In this document: piece by piece, positions 45,876 through 59,000 of the stretch
How positions within the stretch are numbered: position 1 is the first letter of the stretch
Layout of the letters: each line of letters opens with the position of its first letter
Assembly: GCA_023159155.1 (NCBI GenBank)
Contig: JAJNNX010000001.1
Span: 868,001-932,000 of the forward strand
Source of the DNA: Ustulina deusta
Lineage: Eukaryota; Ascomycota; Sordariomycetes; Xylariales; Xylariaceae
Direction of reading: 5' to 3'
DNA length: 64,000 nucleotides
The notes under the pieces: generated by a model
Told to the model about the DNA's origin: nothing
Seen by the model: only the letters and a program-made list of their open reading frames with translations
The model's database searches: none
Position numbers and translations under genes: made by a program

Positions 45876-46798
45876 ATGGCGTCCCCAGGCCCTCCAAAGA
45901 CGATGTCTTCTAGACTACTGACAATGAAGTTTATGCAGAGAGCCGCTGCCTCCTCGGCTTCTTCCACTCCAAGCACTCCTCCGTCTAACGACCAGTCCAA
46001 CAAGCGTCGCAAGGTCTCGCACAGCCCCAAGCCACATCAGAATGTAGATACACTCGTGAACCAAGCTGCCATCCAAGCAGCTATCGCAGAGGAAGAGAAG
46101 AAGGTGGAAAGTGCTTTACTCAAGCGTGCCGAGGAATTGGGTGACGCTCGCTGGGTACTCGATGTCCCTAAGCAGGCCAAAGGTCACCCGGCGCAAACCC
46201 CTTTGAATGTTGTCCAAGTTGGCTTTGCACAGATTGACTCTTTTGATGCGGCGGAAAATGAAACCGACACAAACGGGACTTTGCACGACAGTGTTCCGGC
46301 TCTTCGCCGGTACAACATGGACAAGAGAAAGGTGCGTTTCATCTCCTCATGGATTGTCGCGGACGTCATCCCTGCGATGTACTCTTTTTCATACTAACAA
46401 CAATACAGATACCAAAGAAACCCCGGGATAACAGCAGTAAATCAAGCTTTGAATCCGACTCTGAGTCTGCCTCCGACTCGGATGATTCGTCCTCTGAGGA
46501 AACCTCCGGACGACAGTCGTTCGGCTCTAATCCACGAACCACCTCGACAGCACAATTCCTGCCTCGACCGATCCTAAAGAGCAAGAAAAGCGCAGAGCAA
46601 CTCAAGGCTATGCAATTTGCAGAGAAGCGCAGGAAAAAGGAGGTCAAGTTGAATAACACCAAAGGTGGTATTACATCCATCTCGTCTGGAGGTGGCCCCT
46701 CCCCCCGGCAACCCGTGAGTCTCACTTGCTTTAGATGCGGTCAACCTGGGCACAGAGCCATAGACTGTCAAAAGCCTGGAAACCGGCAAGCACGCTAA
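45876..46798 (+). CDS. MPP6: Mpp6-like RNA exosome cofactor with C-terminal zinc knuckle
   Basis: Two exons: 45876-46331 and 46409-46798; 281 residues. The N-terminal motif MSSRLLTMKFMQRAA (10-24) is the Mpp6 signature, and ARWVLDVPKQ later fits its second conserved segment. Mpp6 tethers the helicase Mtr4 to the nuclear exosome. Here the protein ends with a CCHC zinc knuckle, CFRCGQPGHRAIDC (Cys259, Cys262, His267, Cys272), after an acidic serine-rich stretch (residues 165-185). Zinc knuckles also occur in Air1/2 of the TRAMP complex, so RNA binding in the same pathway is likely. Both halves are joined by one short intron in frame. Confidence 0.88.
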
Positions 46799-49700
46799 AA
46801 AGCATCCTTCCACTTCGTCAATACGCATTGCATCATTTGACTAGCATAGCCCTTCGTTTTGGCCTGGCATCTCGTCATATAGTGCAGGCTACTGTTATAG
46901 GGTTTAACGATATATCTGTGGCTGTAACACCTAGGAGCCAGAAACCTCGAAACCCGCAATGAAGGCCTAGGCGCTTTGATTTACCTGTGGGGATGGAATA
47001 TCCAGAATACGTTCCGTTGATAGCTTGGTCTGGTCGTGTGACATCGCTACGTTGGAATATCGGAGGCGGCCTAGACCCTTTCTTACTTGGTATGCATTCG
47101 CGAAAGTCACTTGTTGACACTTGTTCAATGAGAACAGTGTAAACCTCTGAAACGTGGGGTACGACATATCAAGACATGTGGACTGGGAGTCTGGCAGATT
47201 ACCAACGAACTACTGGACACTGTTGTGTGACTGACTATTAATCGCTTCTGGGGAAAAAAAGGGAATTTGACAGGTCAAGGTCCTTCATATGCCTAAATCT
47301 AAGCAGTAAAACCGAAGCAGTACATACATGACTCAATAACCCAATGTTTTAGGTTTCCTGATCCTGCATGCTGTGGAATTTGTACGTGGATGTCCCTTGA
47401 AAAGTGCATCGGCGAGGTCGTTGTCCACGCCTATTGATGGGATTTTGGTCGTCCACTCGGAGGGTGGCGCTGTTTGCATAATGATTTAGTGTCCTCTTTA
47501 AGATACCCAGTAAATTTCCGGGCTATGTTAGCCAGTGAGCACATCTTGCGACAAAGTTGAGCGTTCCGGGTTAGAGGCGTGTCGGACGTAACGTCGACAT
47601 TTCCGGATTCCTGGAAGCCTTGCAGCAAGCGTAGGTAGTGACACGTCGACAAAGAAACGGGCAGCCTTCAGCCAATGAACGGAATAACCATCCTTCGGCA
47701 TTTAAAAACCTGCGGCGGGGAGGGCGCGGAGAGTCGCGGGCCACTTCACCGAGTTAGAACGGCTGTTAGCTATCTAGGAGATTTTAAAACCAGATCCGTG
47801 GATGAGTGATAAGCGGTCCGGGTGCGGGAGCCCGGTTCGCGGTCAGGGTTAACCCCCTGTGGCCGCTTGCAGCTACCCACCTCGTCGACATGTCGAGCAT
47901 AGTAAGTACATACGCATATCCCGCTCGGTTTTTGGTGAGGTCCCGAGTCGAGGCGGACGATCCCCAGGCCCCCTCGGTTAGGTTGCCGTCTTCAACAGTT
48001 GGCAACAAGAGCATAGGCGAGGACGCAGAATTCTCCGCATAGCGAACAGCCAATAAGAGTTGTGGGGTCGCTCCCGTGAGGATTGTCGACGAGGCACAAG
48101 ATCAGAGACACGGACGAGCGGCTAGTGATACAAAGACACAAGCAAGCTAGACCATGAAATCATACCTACCGACGTCTGATACCTGACTCTGTTACGCAAT
48201 GCAGATATGAGACGAAATGTTACTGGAAGCAGCTAGTGTTGGGCCACGCATGGCAGAGGCGCTTGAAGGAACAGACGACATGAAATCCAATGCAAGCCGG
48301 AAAATTCAGGCCTTAGTCTGGGGATGATCCGTTTCAAAGCCATTCGTAGTAACTACTTAGTGCACGGCAAATGTCGCCTCCAGCCACTTGAACATAAAGA
48401 AGAAGAAGCGCGAGAAGAACCGAGAAAAAAAAAAGTGGCAGACATACGAAAACATATCATGGAGGTAGGTATACTCCTATCTCACCAAACATCCCGGAAA
48501 GTTTCTCATGTCATTCATGCATGCAATCCTAACTCATAAGGCAGGCTATATTATGCTCGACAAATTTAATGCCCACCTAGGTATCTACATAAACTCGTTG
48601 ACCACGTGTTGCTCGACTATTCCATGGCTCCAGCATTTACAAAAGACCCGGGAGTTTTAAGTAGAAATTGACGGTATCCGCATTGACTTGCTGAGCAAGG
48701 ATCGATCGCCTTTCTCCTCGGGCGTAGGTATTTATTAACTCGGAGAAAGGCCCGAACCTCACGGGTTGCTTCTTCTCGTTGCTGGTCGTTGCTGGTCGTT
48801 GCTGCTCTCGTGCGTTCCCAGTGCTTAAACATGCGCTTTTGCCCGTACCCCTCATCGCCCCCCTCTGACTCGTGTCTGCCATCCAAGCAATCCGTGGTGT
48901 AGCAGCCAGGACCCGTCAGCGGACTTCCAGAGAGCGGTAAGCACGCCAAACAAATGATGCGTCTGAGGCGGTCTTGTTGAAATTGGGCACATTCTACCTA
49001 GGTTGGGCTGTGCCTCGCTTTGCTATCGGCACCCATCCCTCGTGACGTCGCGTTCGCCGTTCGGCCGTTGTAATGAAACGTGAGCCGGCTGTGCTTTGCT
49101 TCATTTGCATCCAGTGGTCAATACAAATCCAACTGAGACCTTGTGTTGCGTTACCAAGCTTACGTCACCTGGCCGCCCGATAAAGAAGAGAAAAGAACCC
49201 ATCCGGCATTTTCTACGGCTCGCGTTGGGGGCAAGCCTTCTGTGGCCTTCTGTCGTGTTTGGATATGAGGTTTCGCGGGGTTTCGCTGCCCATTTGACCT
49301 GAACCCGATTTATCCCTGCCAAGAGCTTTTTGTTTTTTGGCAGACTCGATCCCTCAAACTTTCCGCCAACCCTATCTCACATACACACCACTCCTTGGGT
49401 TGTCTACCCGGCTGTCCACCCATCACGACATTTTTATTTTTCAATTGGAGCAGAACATCCCTGTCTGCCGGCGCTTCTCGTCATCGCTGCCCACGCGCGA
49501 ATCGAATGCGTATGGTATATCAACACTTAATATAGCGTGCGAAGGCTTCACCTGCCGTCTCGAGATAGCCTTCAATTTACCTTGGCAGACTGCCAATCCT
49601 CGCCCAGCGACAGCTGGTCGGCAGCAAGCTCCACAAGACGGCATAAGCGCAAGGCAGTTCGAGGTTGACTAATCGGCACCGGTCCGATCATTCTCCCTAC

Positions 49701-50847
49701 ACAGCCTCATCGCTAGAGTCGCTTATTATCGCAACGAGTCCCACTCGAGTCAAGGCCTCATCCCCATCCTTACTCGTCTTGCCGCGTTCGGCCTTGCCGC
49801 TTACAGCTGCCTGGCTGTGTCTTTGGTGATTGCTCATGCTCATTGCGAAAAGCCTCGGGGAGGTGGATAGGTACCCCTTGACTAAGCCGTTACTAAGGGA
49901 TGTGAGGAGGGTGCAAACGTATCTGGTTTTTATCTAGTGTTTGCTCAAGTTCAACAAGCCAAGGTTGCTGAGCCTGGCAGTCGTCGTACCTTCAAGCCTC
50001 CAGATCTGCACGAAACGCGCGGAGGGGCCGTTGGTTTGGGCCTCCACCTTCGCCGTCGCCTTTTGGACCACTCCGTGCAACTGCTAGTCTGGGCACAACG
50101 TACCTTGCTGGCCCTCCCACACATTCTTCTAGTGATTGCTGAGGGACTAGAGTAGGTGGTGGTTGATCTACATACAGAGTAGATACTGCTGTGCACGGCG
50201 CACACGCAGGCCATAGCAGGGGCTCTGCTGCGTGGAGAGTAGGCGTACCTACCGGCACACCCCAACCCTGTTGCTTCGCCTTCTGCCTCTGCAGTTCCGT
50301 GATCACGCTTGTCCCAAGCCGGAAAGCCCCTTACAGTGGTTGACATAGGTAGCATTGATTGAGCTCGTTGGATCGTTGGCGGATCCGTCAGGAGCAAGGG
50401 TGTACCTGTGAGAGCAACTCTGACAGCAACCTTTCGGCACCCGTACTACTAGCCTCTGCTCCTCGAGCTTGATCCCAGGCGCTTGTATCCATCAGAGCAT
50501 TGAACTTACTCAATTCAAACTCGCCGGCACCACCCTTGGTCCTTGTCACCTGGGGCCTTTAGCGTCCCCACCACCTCTTCGTCGAGTCGGGACGCTGTGC
50601 TTGGAGGTATCCCTACTTAATATAGCAGACTAGGTACACTACCTTGAAGTTGCGACCCTGACAAGCCCTGACAAGCGGTCCAGGTCTGCTCCCAGGTCTT
50701 ACCCGCACCCAGATCCGACCGCCGGCTTCCCCTTCCCACCATCTCCAGTGCACACTGAGGTAAGGTGGTGTGGTACCAAATCTGCTTGATCTACCCACCA
50801 CGGCCATTGCCCCTACTACTTTCGTTGCCACCATTGGAGTGGTTTTT
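46799..50847. other. 4-kb gene-free interval
   Basis: No coding region could be supported on either strand; frames such as 47784-48053 and 49951-50397 lack domains and conserved-looking composition. A short direct repeat (GTTGCTGGTC twice, near 48779-48800) and purine-rich sequence at 48395-48440 were seen. The right end must contain the promoter and perhaps a long leader of the insulysin gene. A non-coding RNA could lie here, but the sequence does not show it. Confidence 0.5.
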
Positions 50848-53800
50848 ATGTCATCTTGTTCCGCAGTTTTTGCCCTGCGGCTGCGTTCTCTCTTTCCCTC
50901 GTCCGCCCGTATCCGGCCTGGCGCCCTCAGACCCGTGCTACGTCGCAGTCACAGCAGATTGTCCATCATGAGTCCCCTCACCCCGCGCCAAGGCGAGGCG
51001 GGTTTGCCTCCTGCGCTGCAACGGGAGCCTTACCTAAAGCCTGTCGAGCGGGTGACCGATCAACTGGAGATTCCATCGCTAGATGACCGGCAGTACCGTG
51101 TCATTCGACTGCCTAACGACCTCGAGGCGCTTCTCGTCCACGATCCCGAAACCGACAAAGCTAGCGCTGCGTTGGATGTCAATGTTGGGAACTTTAGCGA
51201 TGAGGATACTATGCCAGGCATGGCACATGCCGTTGAACATGTACGTGGATTCCCCGAACCAACCCTTGCGATTCAGCGGAATTAACCGATTGTTACGTAG
51301 CTTCTATTCATGGGCACCAAGAAATATCCCGAAGAGAATGCATACAACGTCTACCTTTCCTCACACTCGGGCAGCTCTAACGCCTACACTGGTGCTACTT
51401 CGACCAATTATTACTTCGATATTTCAGCCAAGCCGAGCAATGGCGAAGAACCCTCGGAAACAAATCTATCGCCCTTGCATGGTGGCCTGGACCGATTTGC
51501 GCAATTCTTCGTCCAACCCCTCTTCCTTCCTTCGACGCTGGATCGTGAGCTACGAGCCGTCGACTCTGAAAATAAGAAGAACTTACAGAGCGATCAATGG
51601 CGCCTACATCAGCTGGAGAAATCACAATCCAATCCCAAACACCCTTATTGTCATTTTTCAACTGGCAATTTGGAGGTCCTCAAGACCATCCCGGAGGCTG
51701 AGAATATTGATGTGAGACAGAAATTCATTGACTTTTACGAGAAACATTACTCTGCCAATAGGATGAAGCTTTGTGTACTGGGAAGGGAACCACTAGATGT
51801 GCTAGAAGCCTGGGCGGCCGACCTATTTTCGGGTGTACCGAATAAAAACTTGCCACAGAACCGCTGGGAAGATGAGGTACCATTTAATAAAGACAACCTC
51901 GCCATGCAATGTTTTGCAAAACCAGTTATGGACTCTAGAGAGCTAAACCTCTTCTTCCCATTCCTCGACGAGGAGAAGCTCTACGAAAGTCAGCCAAATC
52001 GATATATCAGCCATTTGATCGGCCATGAAGGGCCGGGAAGCATCATGGCGTATATCAAGTCAAAGGGATGGGCGAATTCATTGAGTGCTGGGGCATATAA
52101 TGTGTGTCCCGGGACGCCGGGGATCTTCGATTGCCAAGTTCGCCTGACCAAAGAGGTAAGTTCACACCCGCGACTAAATATAACCTAGAAACGTTGCGCG
52201 GCTAACACTATGCATAGGGCCTCGTAAACTATAAGGAGGTAGTAAAAGTATTCTTCCAATACGTCTCATTACTCCGCCAGACACCTCCACAGGAATGGAT
52301 ATTTAATGAGCAAAAGGAGATGGCGGATGTTGAATTTAAATTTAAGCAGAAAACGCCAGCCAGTCGCTTCACCAGCAAGATATCTTCAGTGATGCAAAAG
52401 CCCTTGCCGAGAGAGTGGCTTCTCAGTGGGCAAAGCCGCCTAAGAAAGTTTGACCCCGCCATGATCGAGAAAGGGGTTAGCCTTCTACGCCCTGACAATA
52501 TGAGGATGACCATTGTGTCTCGAGACTTCCCAGGAGATTGGGATAAGAAAGAGAAATGGTACGGCACCGAATACAGATCAGAGAGCATACCCCAGGAATT
52601 CCTAGCCGAACTTTCGAAGGCGCTGGACACACCTTCCGGGGACCAGCTGTCTGCTTTACACTTGCCGCACAAGAATCAGTTCATTCCGACTAAACTTGAA
52701 GTTGAGAAGAAAGAAGTTGAAAAGCCTGCGATAGCACCTCGCGTTATCCGAAGTGATCATATTGCAAGGACCTGGTGGAAGAAAGATGACACCTTTTGGG
52801 TCCCGAAAGCTAGCCTTATCGTTAGCATGAAGAACCCCATCGTTTTTGCATCAGCCAAGAATTCTGTCAAAGCAAAGCTCTTCACGGATTTGGTCCGGGA
52901 TGCGCTCGAAGAGTACTCATACGACGCAGAACTAGCGGGGTTGCAGTACAGCGTCACACTTGACTCTCGTGGTTTGTTTGTGGAGATCTCAGGTTATAAC
53001 GACAAATTGGCGGTCCTTCTTGAGCAAGTGCTTATCACCATGTGCGACCTCATTGTTAAGGACGAACGATTTGAGATCATTAAGGAACGTCTAACGCGGG
53101 GATACAAGAACTGCGAGCTGCAACAACCATTCACGCAGATTGGTGACTATGTATCTTGGTTGACGTCCGAGCACGATTACGTTGTTGAACAACTCTCGGT
53201 TGAGTTACCCGCAATCACCGCGGAGGATGTTCGATCTTTCCACAAACAGATCATGTCACAATTGCATATCGAAGCCTATGTCCACGGGAATTTGTACAAG
53301 GAGGACGCGCTGAAGTTGACGGATATGATAGAATCGATACTGAAACCCCGCGTTTTGCCCAAGGAAGAGTGGCCTATTATGCGGTCCCTCGCATTCCCCC
53401 CAGGATCTAACTACCTATACAAGAAGACTCTTAAAGACCCGGCAAACGTAAACCATTGTCTCGAGTATTACCTTCACATCGGCGATAAGGGTGATCGCTC
53501 TATACGAGCCAAAACACAGTTGCTGGATCAGATAATTCATGAGCCGGCATTTGACCAATTAAGAACAAAGGAACAGCTTGGATACATAGTCTTTAGTGGT
53601 CTTCGAGGCTCCGCAACTACATACGGTTTCCGGTTTATCATTCAAAGCGAAAGGACATCAGAGTATTTGGAATCTCGCATCGACCTGTTCCTCCAAGCAC
53701 AGGCCACGGCTATACAAGAAATGACCGACGCGAGTTTCGAAAGCCACAAGAGGAGCGTTATTGTTAAGCGTCTAGAAAAGTTGAAGAACTTGGACCAGGA

Positions 53801-54217
53801 GACTGGACGGCATTGGGCACAAATATCGAATGAGTACTATGATTTCGAAGCTGGTAAGTGCTTACGGTCCTCCACATATAATGAAGCCACGAACTAACAA
53901 GGTCACTAGCCCGGCAGGATGCTGATCGAGTAGAAAAGCTCACCAAAAGTGAAATGATTGACTTCTACCAGACCTTCATAGATCCAACATCACCAACCCG
54001 GGCCAAGCTAGTAGTACAACTAATAGCCCAGGGTGTTAGTTCCAAACCCGAGGAGGCTAACGTTAAGAGAGAGGAAGAAACGCGGCCTATCCCGAATGGA
54101 ACCCAGCCCGTTTTGATAACGAGCGTAAGAGATTACAAGGCTAGACTGGCGGCCACAGCAGGAGCTCGGCCAGTTCATGACCTGAGCGAATTCGAGGAGC
54201 TAGACTCAAAACTATAG
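50848..54217 (+). CDS. STE23: insulysin-type M16 metalloprotease (Ste23/IDE)
   Basis: Four exons: 50848-51240, 51301-52155, 52218-53853, 53910-54217; 1063 residues from ATG 50848, or 1023 from the in-frame ATG 50968, which begins the usual cytosolic form. The inverted zinc motif HAVEHLLFMGTKKYP is completed across intron 1; the distal Glu lies in AVDSENKKN. Four M16 halves follow, including YIKSKGWANSLSAG and the C-terminal TKEQLGYIVFSG. The enzyme degrades small peptides inside a closed chamber; yeast Ste23 also helps process a-factor. The 40 residues between the two ATGs are rich in Arg and have no Asp or Glu (LRLRSLFPSSARIRP), like a mitochondrial presequence. The C-tail lacks a peroxisomal SKL, ending DSKL. 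Confidence 0.95.
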
Positions 54218-56031
54218 AGCTACGCCAGTTAGACTTTTGAGAAGAAAAAAAAAATCGAAACACACAACGTTTTCCCACTGTTTGTGGTGCATAATATTGT
54301 GTGTCTGCAACCTCCACTCGGCTAGCTCAGGAGGCTTGACAGTCAAAATCACTGTTTCGGTAGCGTTGTCAGAGCCGGCTGGAAGATTTGGGTAAAATCC
54401 ATACAAAAGGAAGGTTCCAAATCAACCCTTATCATGGCAAGAACCAGGACATGCTGGATAAAAGACTAGAGAGAGGGCATGGAGCAGAGGGGGCATATAT
54501 TGAAGACGTGCGTAGAATTGGGACCGCCCAGTTATGAACCATGCGTGCACGCGCTTTGATGATGGAGACAGGGCCGCTTACACTAGACTGAATACAAATG
54601 AGACATGATCTGATTAGACGAGCGTGAATTAAGAAAGAAAGAAAAAAACACTATTATGCTATAACAAGGACATATTATTCCTTTGTCTACAGGTCCATGT
54701 AAGCCATGGAAATTTATCCCCAACAAAGAAAGTAGGTACCAGAATCAGCATCTTGCTTGCCTCATTGATGTCTTGGAACTGCGAGAACATGAAAAACATT
54801 ACCACAACAGGCTGTTTGAGTGAATTATATATATCACACTACGTGTGACACGCACTGACAGATTAGCAGGTGGTGATGACATCCTTTTGCCAAGCGTTTG
54901 GAGAGAGAGACGAGGTCACAAGGTCAAGGTTTGGTTCCTACCTAAATTACTTAGGTGCAACGCGTAAATGGCAAGCGGAGGATCCGAAAACTTGTAGGTA
55001 TCTAGATAGATAGTGCCTGTACTTAGACTGGAGTAACGGTGATTATTCTCATGGCTTGACTCAAGGCTAGCGGAGACAGAAGTAAGGCTTCTGTGAAGGG
55101 AAATAAATACCTACCAATTAGCAGCCATCCACCAGCTTCTATTCATGCTCACCGCCTCTGCCCCAACACCAGGGGTGCATTGAATCTTTAAATACACAGT
55201 ACACACATAGAACCCAGGCTGAAGTGCCAGAGGTAATAATGACGACCCATTATGCATGTGTACGTGTACTGAGTAAGGGTGCCATAACCTCACACTTGGT
55301 GGTATAGTATAGATCAAGAATAGAAAAAACGTACCCCAACTAATCCATTGATCACCCAAGCAAAAAGCTGGCCGGTCCCTCGGTGTCAAATTACCAACAC
55401 ATTATTATTGATGGGCAGGCACCTACTTCAACACCCGTAACGTTTGACGTGGTTGAGACATGAGCCAAATGCAAACTCTGCAGAGGATGAATGGAGAAAC
55501 TTGTTCCCCCGCCATGAACACAATTTTTACAGTGCGCAGAGGTCTCCAGAAACAGAGGAGATCAGCCCTCGCCTCCCTTTCTTGGCGCATCTAGCCAATG
55601 AGGTGTGGAGCTTGGCGCAGCTGGGGGTCCATTGTAGGGCAACACAGTACATACTCGGGGTGACCACGTACTGTTTGGGAGGGAAGTGTTTTTCTACACC
55701 ATTCCTTACCTAGGTAGGTTAGGTTACTTCGCCTACCTGGACAGGAACCCAGGGACCCTGGTCTGGTAGTGAGAAGGTATTTAGTGTATTTGGCAGCGGA
55801 GGATGATCCCTATTGGTTCCATTGTGACTGCCACTGTTGCTGCCTAGGTACCTATAGCGCCCACGGCCTGCTAACCACTCTGTCCACCACCTACCTACTA
55901 CAGTAACAATTGCTTCACCTGGCATCTCAGGAACCGAAACAAACCTGCATACCTCCCGCACAGGGCCAACTCACAACATCGATAGAACGTCGCCGACATA
56001 CATTTGAGGTCCTTTTCCCGCTCCTTTCTAG
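54218..56031. other. intergenic between insulysin and UBP12-type genes
   Basis: About 1.8 kb, AT-rich at the left and with CCTAGGTA-type stretches at 55705-55850. No gene recognised. The last bases (CCTTTTCCCGCTCCTTTCTAG, 56011-56031) look like a pyrimidine-rich 3' splice site, so an upstream exon of the next gene may lie here. Confidence 0.5.
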
Positions 56032-56058
56032 CCAGCCTGCATCTCGGTTTCGATCTCG

Positions 56059-59000
56059 GTGTCTGTTTCTGACACCGCCGCCCACTTAGTCGCTCACTCA
56101 ACCCCCACCAAAAAAACCAACAACCACCCACATCCGCCGCCGCACCCACAGCCCACGGCCACGCCAACACAACGACCACACACCGCAGAACCCTTTCGTG
56201 CCTGCGCAGTCGGTGACCGTGGCGACCTGACCTTCTCCTGTCCACCAGAGCTGCCTGGGCAGCTCGCCGTCAAGACGTCTTCCTTAAAGAAACGGAAGAT
56301 TACAGCCCGGCAGTCTGCTGCAGGAAATCAAGAAATAGAGTCCATCAATTCGCCTGACATCCCCGTCGAATCCTGCGAGCAAGACGGTGACCTCAACTTC
56401 TCCTTCGCCGCGCCGACCTTTGACGTCCTCCCCGCCTCGCCGGCCTATCTCCGCGCCGATTCGCTGCCCCCGGCCTCCAGTCTTCCTCCCCGGTTGCAGA
56501 CAAACCACACGGGCTCCTTCGCCTTCGCCGACGACGGCTCGTCCGTCGCAAGTTCGCCCTCTGGCGCTTACGCCGACCTGACTATCCACAGTGACCGTGG
56601 CGCCGATACGCCAGCACCAGATTTTGCCAACTATACCAGAGGCTCTTCGCCCTTCGCCAAGACCGCTCATCATCGTGCTCTCATGGGCGGTGCTGCCGAC
56701 TTTCCAGAGCGTGCTTCCTCACCACTCAAACGCAGTGCTTCAAGCATGGACCCAGAAAGTGTGCCGCAGAGTGCCAACGAGGATGTGGACATGGTCACCG
56801 TGCCCCCTTCTGACGCATCCGCCATAGATGTGTCTTCCTCGTTGCATCACAACTCCCCAAACACAACCGACGTTTCAGAGTCCATGGCTAGTTTGCAGCA
56901 GGATACACAGCCTGGTGCAGCGGATGATGCTCACAACACAACTTCAGGTACATCCACAGATTATTTCTTTCCCTATTCAATCCCAGTCTACTAACCTCTT
57001 CCAGCACTGCAACCTCCCGTATCAATCGGGGCCCATATAAGCGAAATTCGCGCACTCGTGGAGGAGTTTAACCGAACACCTTGTGTGGACGGGCAAGAGT
57101 GTTACATTGTATCGAGACAGTGGCTCACATATGTGCCCCTTGACTCGACAAAAAAGCAGGTGATTAGCGACTTGTCCGCCATCCCTCCACTCGACAATTC
57201 AGACATAATAGAGGAGGTTATCGACGATCCTTGTGTAGGCACGGGTGTCACAGATGTTATGAAGAAGAAATTTGTTCGATTGAAGGGTGGATATGGGGAA
57301 GAGCATTTTGTTCCATTCCCTCCTAAGGCTTGGGAGCTTCTGACGCAATGGCCTGGTCTGAAAGAAGGACAGATTCCCATCCGCCGTGCCGCCACTGATA
57401 ACAGTACACATCGGGATGGAACAAACGTTCAAATTGAATATCACCCACTTGTGCTGACTGTGCACCGCCTTTGGTCTGCAAATAGTCAGGTTCCTGTTGA
57501 CGCATCTTTGAAGGCCATCAACCCCCCTCCTCCCAGACTTGCCCGTAGCAGCAATATGAAGTTCCAGGCCTTTCTAAAGCAAGCGAAAGCAATGGTTAAA
57601 ATCGATTTAGCACAGAGAGTTCGGGGTTGGCATATTCCGAATGCCGCCGAACCGTGTCCAACCGGCGCGGCAGGACCGACTCCACCTATGTCTCCAGTTC
57701 AGCCAGACATTGCCACGAACTCCCAGGCCATGTGGAATAACCTGCTTGTAGATGTTGAGTCGTTCAACGCATTAGAGAGGGGTGGAGAAAGACTAATTAT
57801 TGAATTTGGAGACTTAACCAATGATCCGAACATTCGGTCGAATAAAAAAGCGGAATCCAATCAAACTCTCCGTTCTCTCGGCATTGCGAAAGATCAACCT
57901 ATCGTTCTTGACCCTCATGAAGAAGGCACCCAATGGACCTCGAATTATGTCCCATCAGATATTACGATGCTCCCCTCGCGGACCGGTTCTACAGCCTTGA
58001 CAATTCAAAGTCACGCACCCCGGGGTGGACGGATAAGTCCTATTTCCACTGGCCCCGTCACCCGTGGTAGAGCGACAAAGTCTGGACGGACTCTGGGATG
58101 TGTTGGTCTCACTAACCTGGGAAATACTTGCTACATGAATGCCGCCCTTCAGTGTTTGAGGAGTGTTGAAGAGTTGACAAAATACTTTTTAGTCGGCGAA
58201 TGGGAAAAAGAGTTGAATAAAGCCAACATCCTTGCTCACAACGGCGATGTCGCTGCTGCTTACGCTCATCTGCTCAAGGAAATACACAAAGACCCGCCTC
58301 CAGGTGCTATCGCACCGCGCCAGTTTAAGGGCACCATCGGTCGTCATGCTCCCCAATTTTCTGGTTATGGTCAACAGGATTCCCAAGAATTCCTCGGTTT
58401 TCTGCTTGACGGTTTACAGGAAGATCTTAGCCGTGTCAAGAAAAAGCCCTATATCGAGAAGCCAGATTCTACAGATGAAATGGTTGGTGATCCCGAGGCC
58501 ATTCGAAAGATGGCCGACGAGGTTTGGGATATTACGAGAAAGCGGGACGACTCGATCATTGCGGATCTCTTTACGGGCCTTTACAAGTCGACCTTAGTCT
58601 GTCCTATGTGTGACAAGGTCAGCATTACCTTTGATCCATTCAACAATCTGACCTTGCAGTTACCGATTGCAAACAAATGGAGTCACACGGTCAGATTTTT
58701 CCCACTCAACGATAAACCAATTGACATCAAGGTCGAGCTAGATAAACATGACAGCATCAAGGCTTTGAAGCAATTTATCTCGACGCGGACCGGTGTTCCG
58801 ATTGAACGACTTCATGGCTGCGAGGAGTGGACTAAGAAATTTTATAAACACTACGCTGATTCGATGACTGCAAGTGAGGAGATTACTAGTCGTGACAATG
58901 CATGGGTATTCGAGCTAGAAGCCAAACCCACGAACTACCCTGGGACGGTGCCCAAACAGCAAAAGTACCGTTCTTTGCTTGACGACACTCCGCCTATCTC

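Noticed and set aside
49951..50397. Minus-strand ORF of 148 codons upstream of insulysin
   Set aside because: No ATG-initiated domain protein, composition like the shadow of CT-rich leader DNA, no splice partners.
56284..56673. Minus-strand ORF opposite the deubiquitinase N-terminus
   Set aside because: Gly/Arg-rich shadow of the GC-rich disordered head of the plus-strand gene.
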